Source of the DNA: Myxococcales bacterium
GTDB lineage: Bacteria > Myxococcota_A > Polyangia > Polyangiales > Houyiibacteriaceae
Assembly (NCBI GenBank): GCA_020430775.1
Contig: JAGQJE010000172.1
Coordinates: 1 to 34,138, forward strand
Length of the DNA stretch: 34,138 bases
Direction: 5' to 3'
Part shown: piece after piece, positions 24,662 to 32,647 of the stretch
How positions within the stretch are numbered: position 1 is the stretch's first letter
Layout of the letters: each line of letters starts with the position of its first letter
Translations under genes and position numbers: made by a program
Notes under the pieces: model-generated
Database searches by the model: none
What the model was told of the DNA's origin: nothing
The model's input: the letters and a program-made list of their open reading frames with translations, nothing else

Positions 24662-25878
24662 GCTCGCTCCGGCGGCGCCTCGACGCCGAGCCGCTCGCGC
24701 ACGCGGTCGAGGATCCGGTCGGCGAGCGCGTGCTTGCTCATCGCGGGCAGGGCGGTCGCGCCGGCGGCGTCGACGAGGCTCGCGCGGTTGGTGTCGCCCG
24801 CGAAGCCCACCGCGGCCTCGTTCGCGACGATGAGGTCTACCTTCTTGCGCTCGAGCTTCGCGCGCGCGTTGTCGAGGAGGTCCTGCGTCTCGAGGGCGAA
24901 GCCGACCAGCACCGGCCGGTGCGCACCGAGCCTCGCGCGGCGCTCCCCGAGCTCGAGCAGGATGTCCGGGTTGCGGACGAGGGTGAGCTGGACCTCGCCG
25001 GCCTTCTTGCGTTTGTGCTCGGCGCGCTCGGACGGCCGGTAGTCGGCGACGGCGGCCGCCATGACGACCGCGTCTTGCTCGTCCGCGCGGCTCGCGATCG
25101 CCTCTCGCATCTGCAGCGCCGAGCGGACCTCGATGCGCGTCACGCCCGCCGGCGGCGTGAGCGCGACCGGCCCGCTCACCAGCGTCACGAGCGCGCCCCT
25201 CGCCGCCGCGCGCTCGGCGAGCGCGAAGCCCATCTTGCCGCTCGACCGGTTGCCGAGGAAGCGGACCGGATCGAGGTCCTCGTGCGTCGGCCCGGCGGAC
25301 ACGAGCAGCCGCACGCCTTCGAGGTCGGTCGCGCCCGGCCGCAGCGCGGCCTCGACGGCGTCGACGATCCGCGCGGGCTCGGCGAGCCGCCCCATGCCGA
25401 TCTCCCCGCTCGCGAGCGGCCCCTCGACCGGCCCGACGAACGCGGCGCCCACGGCGCGGAGGCGCTCGACGTTGTGCGTCGTCGCCGGGTGCGTCCACAT
25501 GCGCGTGTGCATCGCCGGCGCGAAGATGACCGGGCCGCGCGCGCACGCCACGGTCGCGAGGACGACGTCGTCCGCGAGGCCCGCTGCGGCGCGGCCGAGG
25601 AGGTTCATCGTCGCCGGCGCGACGAGCACCGCGTCGGCCCACGCGCCGAGCTCGACGTGCACCTCGCCCGCGTAGCGAGGGTCCCACAGGTCGACGACGG
25701 CCGGTGTGCCCGTCAGCCCGGTCAGCGTGATGGGCCCGACGAAGCGCGTCGCGGAGGCCGTCATCGCGACCCTCACGGTCGCGCCGCGGCGCTGGAGCTC
25801 GCGCACCACCTCTACCGCCTTGAACGCCGCGATCCCGCCCCCGATCGCCACGACGATGCGTTTGTCTCGAAGGTCCAT
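24658..25878 (-). CDS. coaBC: Bifunctional phosphopantothenoylcysteine decarboxylase/synthetase
   Basis: CoaBC makes 4'-phosphopantetheine for CoA: the CoaB part joins cysteine to phosphopantothenate and the CoaC part decarboxylates it with FMN. The 406-residue protein begins with the flavoprotein motif VVAIGGGIAAFKAVEVVREL and has catalytic His74 in VHVELGAWAD. The usual PxMNxxMW is PAMHTRMW (121-128), and the active-site Cys region reads LASGEIGMGRL with Ser157. The CoaB part carries SAGPTHEDLDPVRFLGNRSSGKMG (about 194-217), AAAVADYRP and the KRKK segment. His and non-Cys variants occur, as I recall, in actinobacterial CoaBC, so activity is still likely. A -10-like TAAACT ends nine bases before the ATG at 25878, and no Shine-Dalgarno is seen. 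Confidence 0.94.
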   Translation of the reverse strand: MDLRDKRIVVAIGGGIAAFKAVEVVRELQRRGATVRVAMTASATRFVGPITLTGLTGTPAVVDLWDPRYAGEVHVELGAWADAVLVAPATMNLLGRAAAGLADDVVLATVACARGPVIFAPAMHTRMWTHPATTHNVERLRAVGAAFVGPVEGPLASGEIGMGRLAEPARIVDAVEAALRPGATDLEGVRLLVSAGPTHEDLDPVRFLGNRSSGKMGFALAERAAARGALVTLVSGPVALTPPAGVTRIEVRSALQMREAIASRADEQDAVVMAAAVADYRPSERAEHKRKKAGEVQLTLVRNPDILLELGERRARLGAHRPVLVGFALETQDLLDNARAKLERKKVDLIVANEAAVGFAGDTNRASLVDAAGATALPAMSKHALADRILDRVRERLGVEAPPERA

Positions 25879-25939
25879 CGGCGCTGGAGTTTAGCAGCCC
25901 CCTCTCGAGACGGTGACCGAGCTCCGCCGAGCGCGGCGG

Positions 25940-27193
25940 TCAGCTCACGGGGACGCCGGGGGCGGGGAAGTGGTCGCAGAGCGCCTTCACCTCGCCCGCG
26001 ACGCGCGCGAGCACGGTCTCGTCGTCGAGGTGACCGATCACCTCGGCCATCCAGTCGCCGAGCTTCGCCATCTCGCTCGGGCCCATGCCCCGGCTCGTGA
26101 CGGCCGGCGTGCCGATGCGCACGCCGCTCGGGTCGAAGGGCTTGCGCGTGTCGAAGGGGACCGAGTTGTAGTTGGTGACGATGCCAGCCTTGTCGAGGGC
26201 CTGCGACGCGACCTTGCCCGGGACCCCCTTCGACGAGAGGTCGATGAGGATGAGGTGGTTGTCGCTGCCGCCCGTCACCAGGTCGAAGCCGTGGTGGCGA
26301 AGCCGCTCGGCGAGCGCGCGGCTGTTGGCGACGATCTGGTGGGCATAGCGCTTGAAGTCCTCGCCGGCGGCGAGCTTGGCGGCGACCGCGATGCCGGCGG
26401 TCGTGCCGTTGTGCGGCCCGCCCTGCAGGCCTGGAAAGACCGCGCGGTCGATGGCCTTCTTGTGGGCCTTGTCGCAGAGGATCATGCCGCCGCGCGGCCC
26501 ACGGAAGGTCTTGTGGGTGGTGCTCGTCACGACCTCCGCGAGCCCGACCGGCGACGGGTGCGCGCCGCCGGCGATGAGGCCGGAGATGTGCGCGATGTCC
26601 GCGACGAGGATGGCGCCGACCTCGCGCGCGATCTCGGCGAACTTCGCGAAGTCGATGACGCGCGGGTACGCCGTCGCCCCGCAGAAGAGCACCTTCGGTT
26701 TGTGCTCGCGCGCGAGCCGCGCCACCTCGTCGAAGTCGATGAGGTGGTCCTCGCGGCGGACGCCGTACTGCACCGGCTGGAAGTACTTTCCCGTGATCGA
26801 GACCTTCCACCCGTGCGTGAGGTGCCCGCCGCTCGGCAGGCCCATTCCCATCACGGGGTCACCCGCATCGCAGAAGGCGAAGTACACGGCGAGGTTCGCC
26901 GGCGAGCCGGAGTAGGGCTGCACGTTGGCGTGATCGGCGCCGAACAACGACTTCAGCCGCGCGATCGCCAGCTCTTCGATGGCGTCGATGTTCTGCTGCC
27001 CCTCGTAGTACCGCCGCCCGGCGTACCCCTCCGAGTACTTGTTGTTCAGGACGCTCCCGCAGGCCTCCATGACCTCGGCGGGCGCGTAGTTCTCGCTCGG
27101 GATGAGCCGGAGCGCGCGGTGTTGACGACGCTCCTCGGCGCGGATCAGCGCGGCGATCTCGGGGTCGGACTCGGCGAGGTGTGTGTGGGACAT
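25940..27193 (-). CDS. glyA: Serine hydroxymethyltransferase
   Basis: GlyA interconverts serine and glycine and charges tetrahydrofolate with a one-carbon unit, using PLP. The 417-residue product, of normal length, has LIPSENYAPAEVMEACGSVL near 30-49, NKYSEGYAGRRYYEGQQNID near 51-70, the DIAHISGLIAGG segment near 199-210, and the PLP-binding Lys228 in TSTTHKTFRGPRGG. The start at 27193 is preceded on the minus strand by GGAG about nine bases away. It diverges from trpE across 180 bases that must hold both promoters. I see no glycine riboswitch-like or other structured leader in that gap. Confidence 0.97.
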   Translation of the reverse strand: MSHTHLAESDPEIAALIRAEERRQHRALRLIPSENYAPAEVMEACGSVLNNKYSEGYAGRRYYEGQQNIDAIEELAIARLKSLFGADHANVQPYSGSPANLAVYFAFCDAGDPVMGMGLPSGGHLTHGWKVSITGKYFQPVQYGVRREDHLIDFDEVARLAREHKPKVLFCGATAYPRVIDFAKFAEIAREVGAILVADIAHISGLIAGGAHPSPVGLAEVVTSTTHKTFRGPRGGMILCDKAHKKAIDRAVFPGLQGGPHNGTTAGIAVAAKLAAGEDFKRYAHQIVANSRALAERLRHHGFDLVTGGSDNHLILIDLSSKGVPGKVASQALDKAGIVTNYNSVPFDTRKPFDPSGVRIGTPAVTSRGMGPSEMAKLGDWMAEVIGHLDDETVLARVAGEVKALCDHFPAPGVPVS

Positions 27194-27373
27194 GGCGGCT
27201 CTCCTGCGGGCGCGCACCGGCGCGGGCGCGCCCGCGCGGGTCGTAGCACGTTTGCGCGGCGCGGCCCCGCACGGTGACCGGGTCGCTTGTGCCCTCGCTC
27301 CGAGCGCGTCGCCGCGTCCCGCACGCGGCACGCGATGGTGGCACCCGCCGAGGCGCGATGATACTCCCCTCGC

Positions 27374-28894
27374 ATGCCACCGTACCAGCCGACCGAGGCC
27401 GTGATGGCGCGGCTCGCCGAGGCGGCGACCGTCGTGCCCGTGCACCGGGAGATCCTCGCGGACGGCCTGACGCCGGTGGTGGCCAAGGCGACCGTGGGCC
27501 AGGGCCCCGGCAGCTTCTTGCTCGAGAGCGTCGTCGGCGGGGAGAAGTGGGCGCGCTTCAGCTTCGTCGGCTTCGACCCCTCGGTCATCGTGCGCGGCGT
27601 CGCCGACCGCTTCGAGCGTGTGTACGGCCCCTTGGCGTCTTCCCTCGATACGCCGCCGCGCGTCGAGCGCGAGGACGGCGTCGATCCCTGGGCGCGGCTC
27701 AGAGAGTCGCTCGCCGAGTGGCGCCCGCCGCGGGACGTGCGGCCGCTCCCGCGCTTTTGGGGCGGCGCCGTCGGCTACGTCGCGTACGACGCGGTGCGCA
27801 CGTTCGAGCCGACGGTGGGCGAGGCGCTCACGCGGGACGACGACTGGGAGTTCTGCTTCGGCCTCGGCGGGACGCTCCTCATCTTCGACAACGTGCGCCA
27901 GACGCTTCGCGTCGTCGTGCCCACCCGTGTCGCCGGCCCGGCCGACGCGCCGCGGGCGTACGCCGCAGCGACCGCCCGCATCGACGCGGCCCTGCAGGCG
28001 CTCGCGCGCCCGGCGCGGGTGCGGCCGATGTCGCCGCCCGATCTCCGCCCGGACCTCGCGCTGCCGCCGTCATCGTTCGACCGCGCGAGCTTCTGCGCCG
28101 CGGTCGAGACGGCCAAGGAGCACATCCGCGCCGGCGACATTTTTCAGGTCGTCCCGTCGCAGCGCTTCCGCCTCCCGGCCGGCGACACCGACCTCTTCGA
28201 CGTCTACCGCGCCATGCGCGTCATCAACCCGTCGCCGTACATGTACTTTCTGCGCTTCGACGACGTGACGGTCGCCGGGGCGAGCCCGGAGACGCTCGTG
28301 CGCGTCGAGGGCGGCGTGGCGTCGGTGCGGCCGCTCGCTGGCACTCGGCCGCGCGGCGCGAACGAGGCCGATGACCGCCGCCTCGGGAGCGAGCTGCTCG
28401 CCGACCCGAAGGAGCGCGCGGAGCACGTGATGCTCGTCGACCTCGGGCGCAACGACCTCGGGCGCGTGAGCAAGCCGGGCACGGTGCGCGTGACGGAGCG
28501 TATGGCGGTCGAGCGCTACTCCCACGTCATGCACATCGTCTCGAACGTCGAGGGCGAGCTCGCGGACGGTCGCGACGCGCTCGACGTGCTCCGGGCGACG
28601 TTTCCGGCGGGGACACTGTCGGGCGCGCCGAAGGTCCGCGCCATGCAGATCATCGACGCGCTCGAGCCCGAGCGCCGGGGGCTCTACGGCGGCGCCGTCG
28701 GCTATGTGGGCTTCGACGGCAACCTCGACGTCGCGATCGCCATCCGCACCCTGGTCGAGCGTGGCGGCGAGATCTGGCTGCAGGCCGGCGCGGGGCTCGT
28801 CGAGGCGAGCGACCCGGACCTCGAGTACGACGAGACGGTCAACAAGGCGCGCGCCGGCCTCGTGGCGGTCGCGGCGGGCCGGCGGCGCGACTGA
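27374..28894 (+). CDS. trpE: Anthranilate synthase component I
   Basis: TrpE converts chorismate and ammonia to anthranilate, the first committed step of tryptophan synthesis, with glutamine amidotransferase TrpG. The 506-residue protein has the N-terminal tryptophan-binding motif LLES (GPGSFLLESVVGGEKWARFSF). Its C-terminal chorismate-binding domain has FQVVPSQRFRLP, PLAGTRPRGA, VDLGRNDLGRVSKPGTV, YSHVMHIVSNVEG, GTLSGAPKVRAM and GLYGGAVGYVGFDG. Feedback inhibition by Trp is thus likely. No trpG or other trp gene follows: a terminator-like region and tRNA-Asp come next, so this trpE stands alone here. The ATG at 27374 follows a -10-like GATACT (27360-27365) by eight bases and has no Shine-Dalgarno. 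No Trp-rich leader peptide is evident. Confidence 0.96.
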   Translation: MPPYQPTEAVMARLAEAATVVPVHREILADGLTPVVAKATVGQGPGSFLLESVVGGEKWARFSFVGFDPSVIVRGVADRFERVYGPLASSLDTPPRVEREDGVDPWARLRESLAEWRPPRDVRPLPRFWGGAVGYVAYDAVRTFEPTVGEALTRDDDWEFCFGLGGTLLIFDNVRQTLRVVVPTRVAGPADAPRAYAAATARIDAALQALARPARVRPMSPPDLRPDLALPPSSFDRASFCAAVETAKEHIRAGDIFQVVPSQRFRLPAGDTDLFDVYRAMRVINPSPYMYFLRFDDVTVAGASPETLVRVEGGVASVRPLAGTRPRGANEADDRRLGSELLADPKERAEHVMLVDLGRNDLGRVSKPGTVRVTERMAVERYSHVMHIVSNVEGELADGRDALDVLRATFPAGTLSGAPKVRAMQIIDALEPERRGLYGGAVGYVGFDGNLDVAIAIRTLVERGGEIWLQAGAGLVEASDPDLEYDETVNKARAGLVAVAAGRRRD

Positions 28895-28903
28895 GGGGAC
28901 CGC

Positions 28904-28949
28904 CGACGCCGCGGCTCGCCGCTGCGGGTGGCGTCGCCGGCCCGTTTTT
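28904..28949 (+). terminator. Candidate trpE terminator
   Basis: CGACGCC at 28904-28910 pairs with GGCGTCG at 28930-28936, enclosing a second hairpin GCGGC/GCCGC at 28911-28922. A run of five T follows at 28945-28949, eight bases beyond the stem, so the geometry is imperfect. It begins ten bases after the trpE stop and precedes the tRNA promoter. Confidence 0.45.
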
Positions 28950-28970
28950 CGAGGCGATGCGCATTCTGCT

Positions 28971-28999
28971 TTGACAGCCCATGGGGCCCGGGCTAGAAG
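28971..28999 (+). promoter_or_regulatory. Sigma-70-type promoter of tRNA-Asp
   Basis: A perfect -35 TTGACA at 28971-28976 and a -10 TAGAAG at 28994-28999 are separated by exactly 17 bases. Transcription would start near 29006, giving a leader of about 37 bases before the mature tRNA at 29043. It is the best consensus promoter in the window. Confidence 0.7.
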
Positions 29000-29042
29000 T
29001 GGGGCCCGCGCGGGGCCGCAGGCCTCCGCAGGGCGCAAGTCT

Positions 29043-29116
<74 letters not shown>

Positions 29117-29142
29117 CCCACCCGGGAGCGAAGCAGCCATGA

Positions 29143-29168
29143 GAGCCCAGCCGAGCGCTGGGCTCTTT
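29143..29168 (+). terminator. Rho-independent terminator after tRNA-Asp
   Basis: GAGCCCAGC at 29143-29151 pairs perfectly with GCTGGGCTC at 29157-29165 around a 5-base loop, followed by TTT. The T-run is short, but the nine-base GC-rich stem directly after the tRNA makes termination likely. From here to 29311 I see no gene or other element. Confidence 0.75.
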
Positions 29169-29311
29169 GCGTTCATCACGCCTCGGGTTGCAGCCAGGGC
29201 GCGATGCGTGCGTTCCGCCCGCGCCCTCGGGGCCGAGCGAGCGGCGTCGTGCGGGCAGGGCGCCCGCCTCGGCCGCGCGATACCCCGGTTGGTTTCGCGC
29301 GCTTACCCAGG

Positions 29312-29317
29312 TATCTT
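29312..29317 (+). promoter_or_regulatory. -10-like TATCTT just before the hybrid kinase gene
   Basis: TATCTT ends exactly six bases before the ATG at 29324, so the message would begin at the start codon. No Shine-Dalgarno sequence is present. The same geometry occurs before the PheA-like gene. Confidence 0.4.
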
Positions 29318-29323
29318 GACAGC

Positions 29324-31111
29324 ATGAGCCGGCGCGCAGCGTACGCCGTAACAGACGAAGCCTACATGCGCGTCAAGGCGAACGTCCTGCGCGCGGTCAT
29401 CTGGTTGCTGACGCTCGTCGGCACTCCGCTCCTGCTCGGCGTGTACCTCGACGAGCGGCGGCTCGGATCGCTCTCCACGGCGCTGTACTTCGAGTTCGCG
29501 GTGCACGTCGTCGGCGTCACTGTGCTCTGGGTCTGGCGCCGCCCGGCGTGGGTGCGGCCCGTCGTGCTCGTCGTGTATCTGCTGAGCATCGCCACCGCCG
29601 CGCTGCTGACCTTTGGGCCCATGATGGACTCGGCGGCGCTCTACATCGCGGCGGTCTTCGTCGCGCTCCTCTTCTTCGGGGAGCGCGGCGCGGTGGTCTC
29701 GCTCGCCGGCGTCGCCGTCGCGATCATGGGTGTCGCGTTCGCCTTCACCCGAGGCTGGGTGCCCGCCCCGCAGCTCGCCGGTTCGGTCCGGATGGGCGAG
29801 CTGACCTACTGGCTCCGCCTGACCGCCACCGTGGTGGTCGTCTGCGGCGGTGTGGCGATCCTCGTCGGCTACGTGCTGCGTGCGCTGCGGGCGGCGCTCG
29901 CGAAGGCGCAGGACGCGCTCGCGCGGGAGGCCGCGGCGATCGACGAGCGGGAGCGGATGCTCCGCGTCGCCGCGGAGGCACAGCGCCTCGAGTCGCTCGG
30001 CCGTCTCGCGGGCGGCGTGGCGCACGACGTCAACAACGCCCTGTCGATCGTCCTGTGTACCGCGACGCTGATCGAGCGCCGGACCGAAGACGACTCGGTC
30101 AGGCGCCTCGCGTCCGACTGCGGCGACGCGGCGCGCAACGCGGCGCAGACCACGCAGCAGCTCCTGACCTTCGCCCGCCAGGACGTGCGGCAGGTCGACA
30201 TGGTCGACTGCGCCGACGTGCTCGAGCGCCTTGGCCGCACGCTCGAGCGGCTGCTTCCGGAGTCCATCCATGTCCGCGTCGACGCGAGCCCCGGGCTCCC
30301 GGTTCGGGTGGACGCGGCTCAGCTCGACCAGGCCCTGCTCAACCTCGCCATCAACGCGCGTGACGCGATGCCCGAGGGCGGCGTGCTGTCGTTCAGTTGC
30401 CGGCCGGCGAATGGCGACGAGCACCAGTGGGTACAGATCGAGGTGGGTGACACCGGCTGCGGCATGGACGAGCACACGCTCGCGCACGTCTTCGAGCCCT
30501 TCTTCACGACGAAGGGCGTCGGGTCGGGCACGGGGCTCGGTCTCGCCATGGTGCACGGCTTCGTCGCGGGCTTCCACGGCGAGGTCGAGGTGAAGAGCAA
30601 ACCAGGCGCCGGCACACGGATCCGCCTGCGCCTGCCGCTGGCCGAGCCCGTCGCGCCGTCCCTTCGCGCGGTGTCGCTCCCTGCGACCTCCGGCTCACGG
30701 CAGCCGCCTCGCGCTCCGGGGCGGCTCCTCGTCGTCGAGGACCACGACGAGCTACGCGCGGTGATGGTCGACACGCTCCGCGAGGCCGGCTTCGACGTGG
30801 CCGAAGCGAACTCCGTCGACGCCGCGCTCGGGTGTCTCGGCGAGGCATCGTTCGAGCTGCTGTGCACGGACGGCGTGATGCCCGGCCTGCCCACCGTGGA
30901 GCTCATCGAGGCGTTCGGTCAGGCGAACCCCGACTCGCCCGTCCTCGTCGTGACCGGCCACACGGACGACGAGGTGGTCCGACGGGGCATCGGCGACCGG
31001 GCGTACGCGCTGCTCAAGAAGCCGTTCACGCCGCAGGAGCTCGTCGCCGCCGTCGACCGCGCGCGCATGTCGCATGCGACCGCGCGGACCTGGCCCGCCG
31101 CTCGCGCGTGA
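29324..31111 (+). CDS. Membrane hybrid histidine kinase with C-terminal receiver domain
   Basis: A 595-residue sensor kinase. Residues 22-188 contain about six transmembrane helices with only short loops, so the input is probably sensed within the membrane or at its surface. A coiled-coil stretch (190-222) leads to the dimerisation domain with phosphoacceptor His234 in LAGGVAHDVNNALS. The ATPase has the N-box NLAINARDAMPEGG (341-353), G1 DTGCGMD (376-382), FEPFFTTK (390-397) and G2 GSGTGLGLAMVHG (400-412). The receiver domain (467-585) has acidic Glu472/Asp473, phosphoacceptor Asp516 and Lys566. It has no output domain, so phosphate would pass to another protein or the receiver would control the kinase itself. 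No response regulator is adjacent. A P450 gene follows after 70 bases. Confidence 0.93.
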   Translation: MSRRAAYAVTDEAYMRVKANVLRAVIWLLTLVGTPLLLGVYLDERRLGSLSTALYFEFAVHVVGVTVLWVWRRPAWVRPVVLVVYLLSIATAALLTFGPMMDSAALYIAAVFVALLFFGERGAVVSLAGVAVAIMGVAFAFTRGWVPAPQLAGSVRMGELTYWLRLTATVVVVCGGVAILVGYVLRALRAALAKAQDALAREAAAIDERERMLRVAAEAQRLESLGRLAGGVAHDVNNALSIVLCTATLIERRTEDDSVRRLASDCGDAARNAAQTTQQLLTFARQDVRQVDMVDCADVLERLGRTLERLLPESIHVRVDASPGLPVRVDAAQLDQALLNLAINARDAMPEGGVLSFSCRPANGDEHQWVQIEVGDTGCGMDEHTLAHVFEPFFTTKGVGSGTGLGLAMVHGFVAGFHGEVEVKSKPGAGTRIRLRLPLAEPVAPSLRAVSLPATSGSRQPPRAPGRLLVVEDHDELRAVMVDTLREAGFDVAEANSVDAALGCLGEASFELLCTDGVMPGLPTVELIEAFGQANPDSPVLVVTGHTDDEVVRRGIGDRAYALLKKPFTPQELVAAVDRARMSHATARTWPAARA

Positions 31112-31181
31112 CGCGGTCGCGGCGCTTCGGCCCCCCGCTCGCGCGCCCCGGCGACCGCATGCACCCGACCCGGAGACCCGC

Positions 31182-32612
31182 ATGACCCTCACGGAAGCCG
31201 CGTTGTCATTCATGGTCCCTCCGCCGGGCGAGCTGACCGGCGGTGTCCCGCTCCTCGGCGACCTGCCCGCGTTCGTGCACGATCCGCTCGCGTTCGTCCT
31301 CGAGGCGGCCGAGCGACGGCCGGCGCCGGTGCGGATCGATCTCCCCGGCCGCCGCGCGTACCTGCTGACCGAGCCGTCCGAGATCCAGTTCGTTCTGCGT
31401 GACGGGTACAAGCGCTTCTCGAAGATGACGCCGGTCTACCGGGCGATGGCGACCATCCTCGGCGAGGGCATCCTCACGAGCGAGGGCGACTCCTGGTTGC
31501 GTCACCGACGAATGATCCAGCCGGCGTTTCACAAGCGGCGGGTCGAGGCGTTCGGCGGCTCCATGGTGCGGGCGGTGCAGGCGCTGTCCGCGCGGTGGGA
31601 GCCGCTCGCGCGCCGCGGGGCGACCATCGACGTCGCCGCGGAGATGACGCGCCTCACGCTGCACATCGTCACCGAGACCTTGCTCGGGTCGAAGGCCCTC
31701 GACGACGCAGACGAGGTTGGCCGGACGATGGACGTCCTACAGCGATACGCGAATGGTGCCATTCGGCGGCTGTGGCCGGTGCCGCTCTGGGTGCCGACCC
31801 GAGAGAACCGCGCTCACGCGCGGGCGCTGCGCGCCATCGACGCGCTGACGTACGGCCTCATCGACGCGCGACGCGTCGGCCGGGGCCGTGATTCGGAGCC
31901 GGGCGAGGCCGTGCGCACGGACCTGCTCTCGATCCTGGTCGACGCCCGCGACGACGACGGCGCGCCCCTCAGCCGGCGACAGCTCCGTGACGAGCTGATC
32001 ACCTTCATCGCCGCGGGACACGACACGACGGCGAACACGCTGAGCTGGACGATGTGGCTGCTCTCGCTGCACCCAGAGGTCGCCCGCCGTCTGCTCGACG
32101 AGCTCGACGAAGCGCTCGGCGTCGACGCGCCTTCGGTGGCCGACCTCGATCGGCTGCCCTACACGCGCGCGGTCATCGACGAAGCGCTCCGCCTCTACCC
32201 GCCCGCGTGGATCACCGCCCGCATCGCGCGCGAGCCGGTGAGCTTCGGCGTGCAACGGGTCGCCGCGGGCGACCTCGTGTTCGTCAGCCCGTGGGTGATG
32301 CACCGGCGGCCGGCGCTGTGGCGCGACCCCGAGGCGTTCGACCCGGCGCGTTGGCTCGAGCCCGAGGCGTCGCGCGCGTCGCGACCCGCGTTCGCCTACC
32401 TGCCCTTTGGCGGCGGCGCCCACAAGTGCATCGGCGAGCGCTTCGCCTTGCAGGAGGCGGCGCTCGCGCTCGCCGTGCTCGCGCGGCGGTTCGTGCTCGA
32501 GGCTCTGCCCGGCGTGCGCGTGCAGCCCGAGCCGCTCATCACGATGAGCCCGAGAGGCGGGCTCCCGATGCGCCTCGGGTTGCGACCGCCGTCGGCCCGC
32601 GCGGCTGCCTGA
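31182..32612 (+). CDS. Cytochrome P450
   Basis: A 476-residue haem monooxygenase with all core motifs: the helix C WLRHRR region (105-110), the I-helix oxygen-activating AAGHDTTANT (277-286), ExxR as Glu334-Arg337, the PERF-like FDPARWL (386-392), and the haem loop FGGGAHKCIGERFA with ligand Cys416. The sequence resembles bacterial P450s of the CYP4/CYP102-like type that often act on fatty acids or other hydrophobic compounds; the substrate is not determinable. There is no fused reductase and no ferredoxin nearby, so electrons come from elsewhere. The ATG at 31182 has GGAG six bases upstream (31172-31175). It is co-directional with the hybrid kinase, 70 bases away, and convergent with the efflux gene. 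Confidence 0.95.
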   Translation: MTLTEAALSFMVPPPGELTGGVPLLGDLPAFVHDPLAFVLEAAERRPAPVRIDLPGRRAYLLTEPSEIQFVLRDGYKRFSKMTPVYRAMATILGEGILTSEGDSWLRHRRMIQPAFHKRRVEAFGGSMVRAVQALSARWEPLARRGATIDVAAEMTRLTLHIVTETLLGSKALDDADEVGRTMDVLQRYANGAIRRLWPVPLWVPTRENRAHARALRAIDALTYGLIDARRVGRGRDSEPGEAVRTDLLSILVDARDDDGAPLSRRQLRDELITFIAAGHDTTANTLSWTMWLLSLHPEVARRLLDELDEALGVDAPSVADLDRLPYTRAVIDEALRLYPPAWITARIAREPVSFGVQRVAAGDLVFVSPWVMHRRPALWRDPEAFDPARWLEPEASRASRPAFAYLPFGGGAHKCIGERFALQEAALALAVLARRFVLEALPGVRVQPEPLITMSPRGGLPMRLGLRPPSARAAA

Positions 32613-32647
32613 GCGCGCGCCGGCGCCCGGGTCGACGCGCGGCGTCG

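Noticed and set aside
27274-27373. Tryptophan attenuator before trpE, suggested by tandem TGG codons at 27336-27341
   Set aside because: No ATG or GTG opens a short leader ORF in that frame, and the ATG at 27335 gives an eight-codon peptide without Trp. No terminator/antiterminator pair with a T-run is seen.
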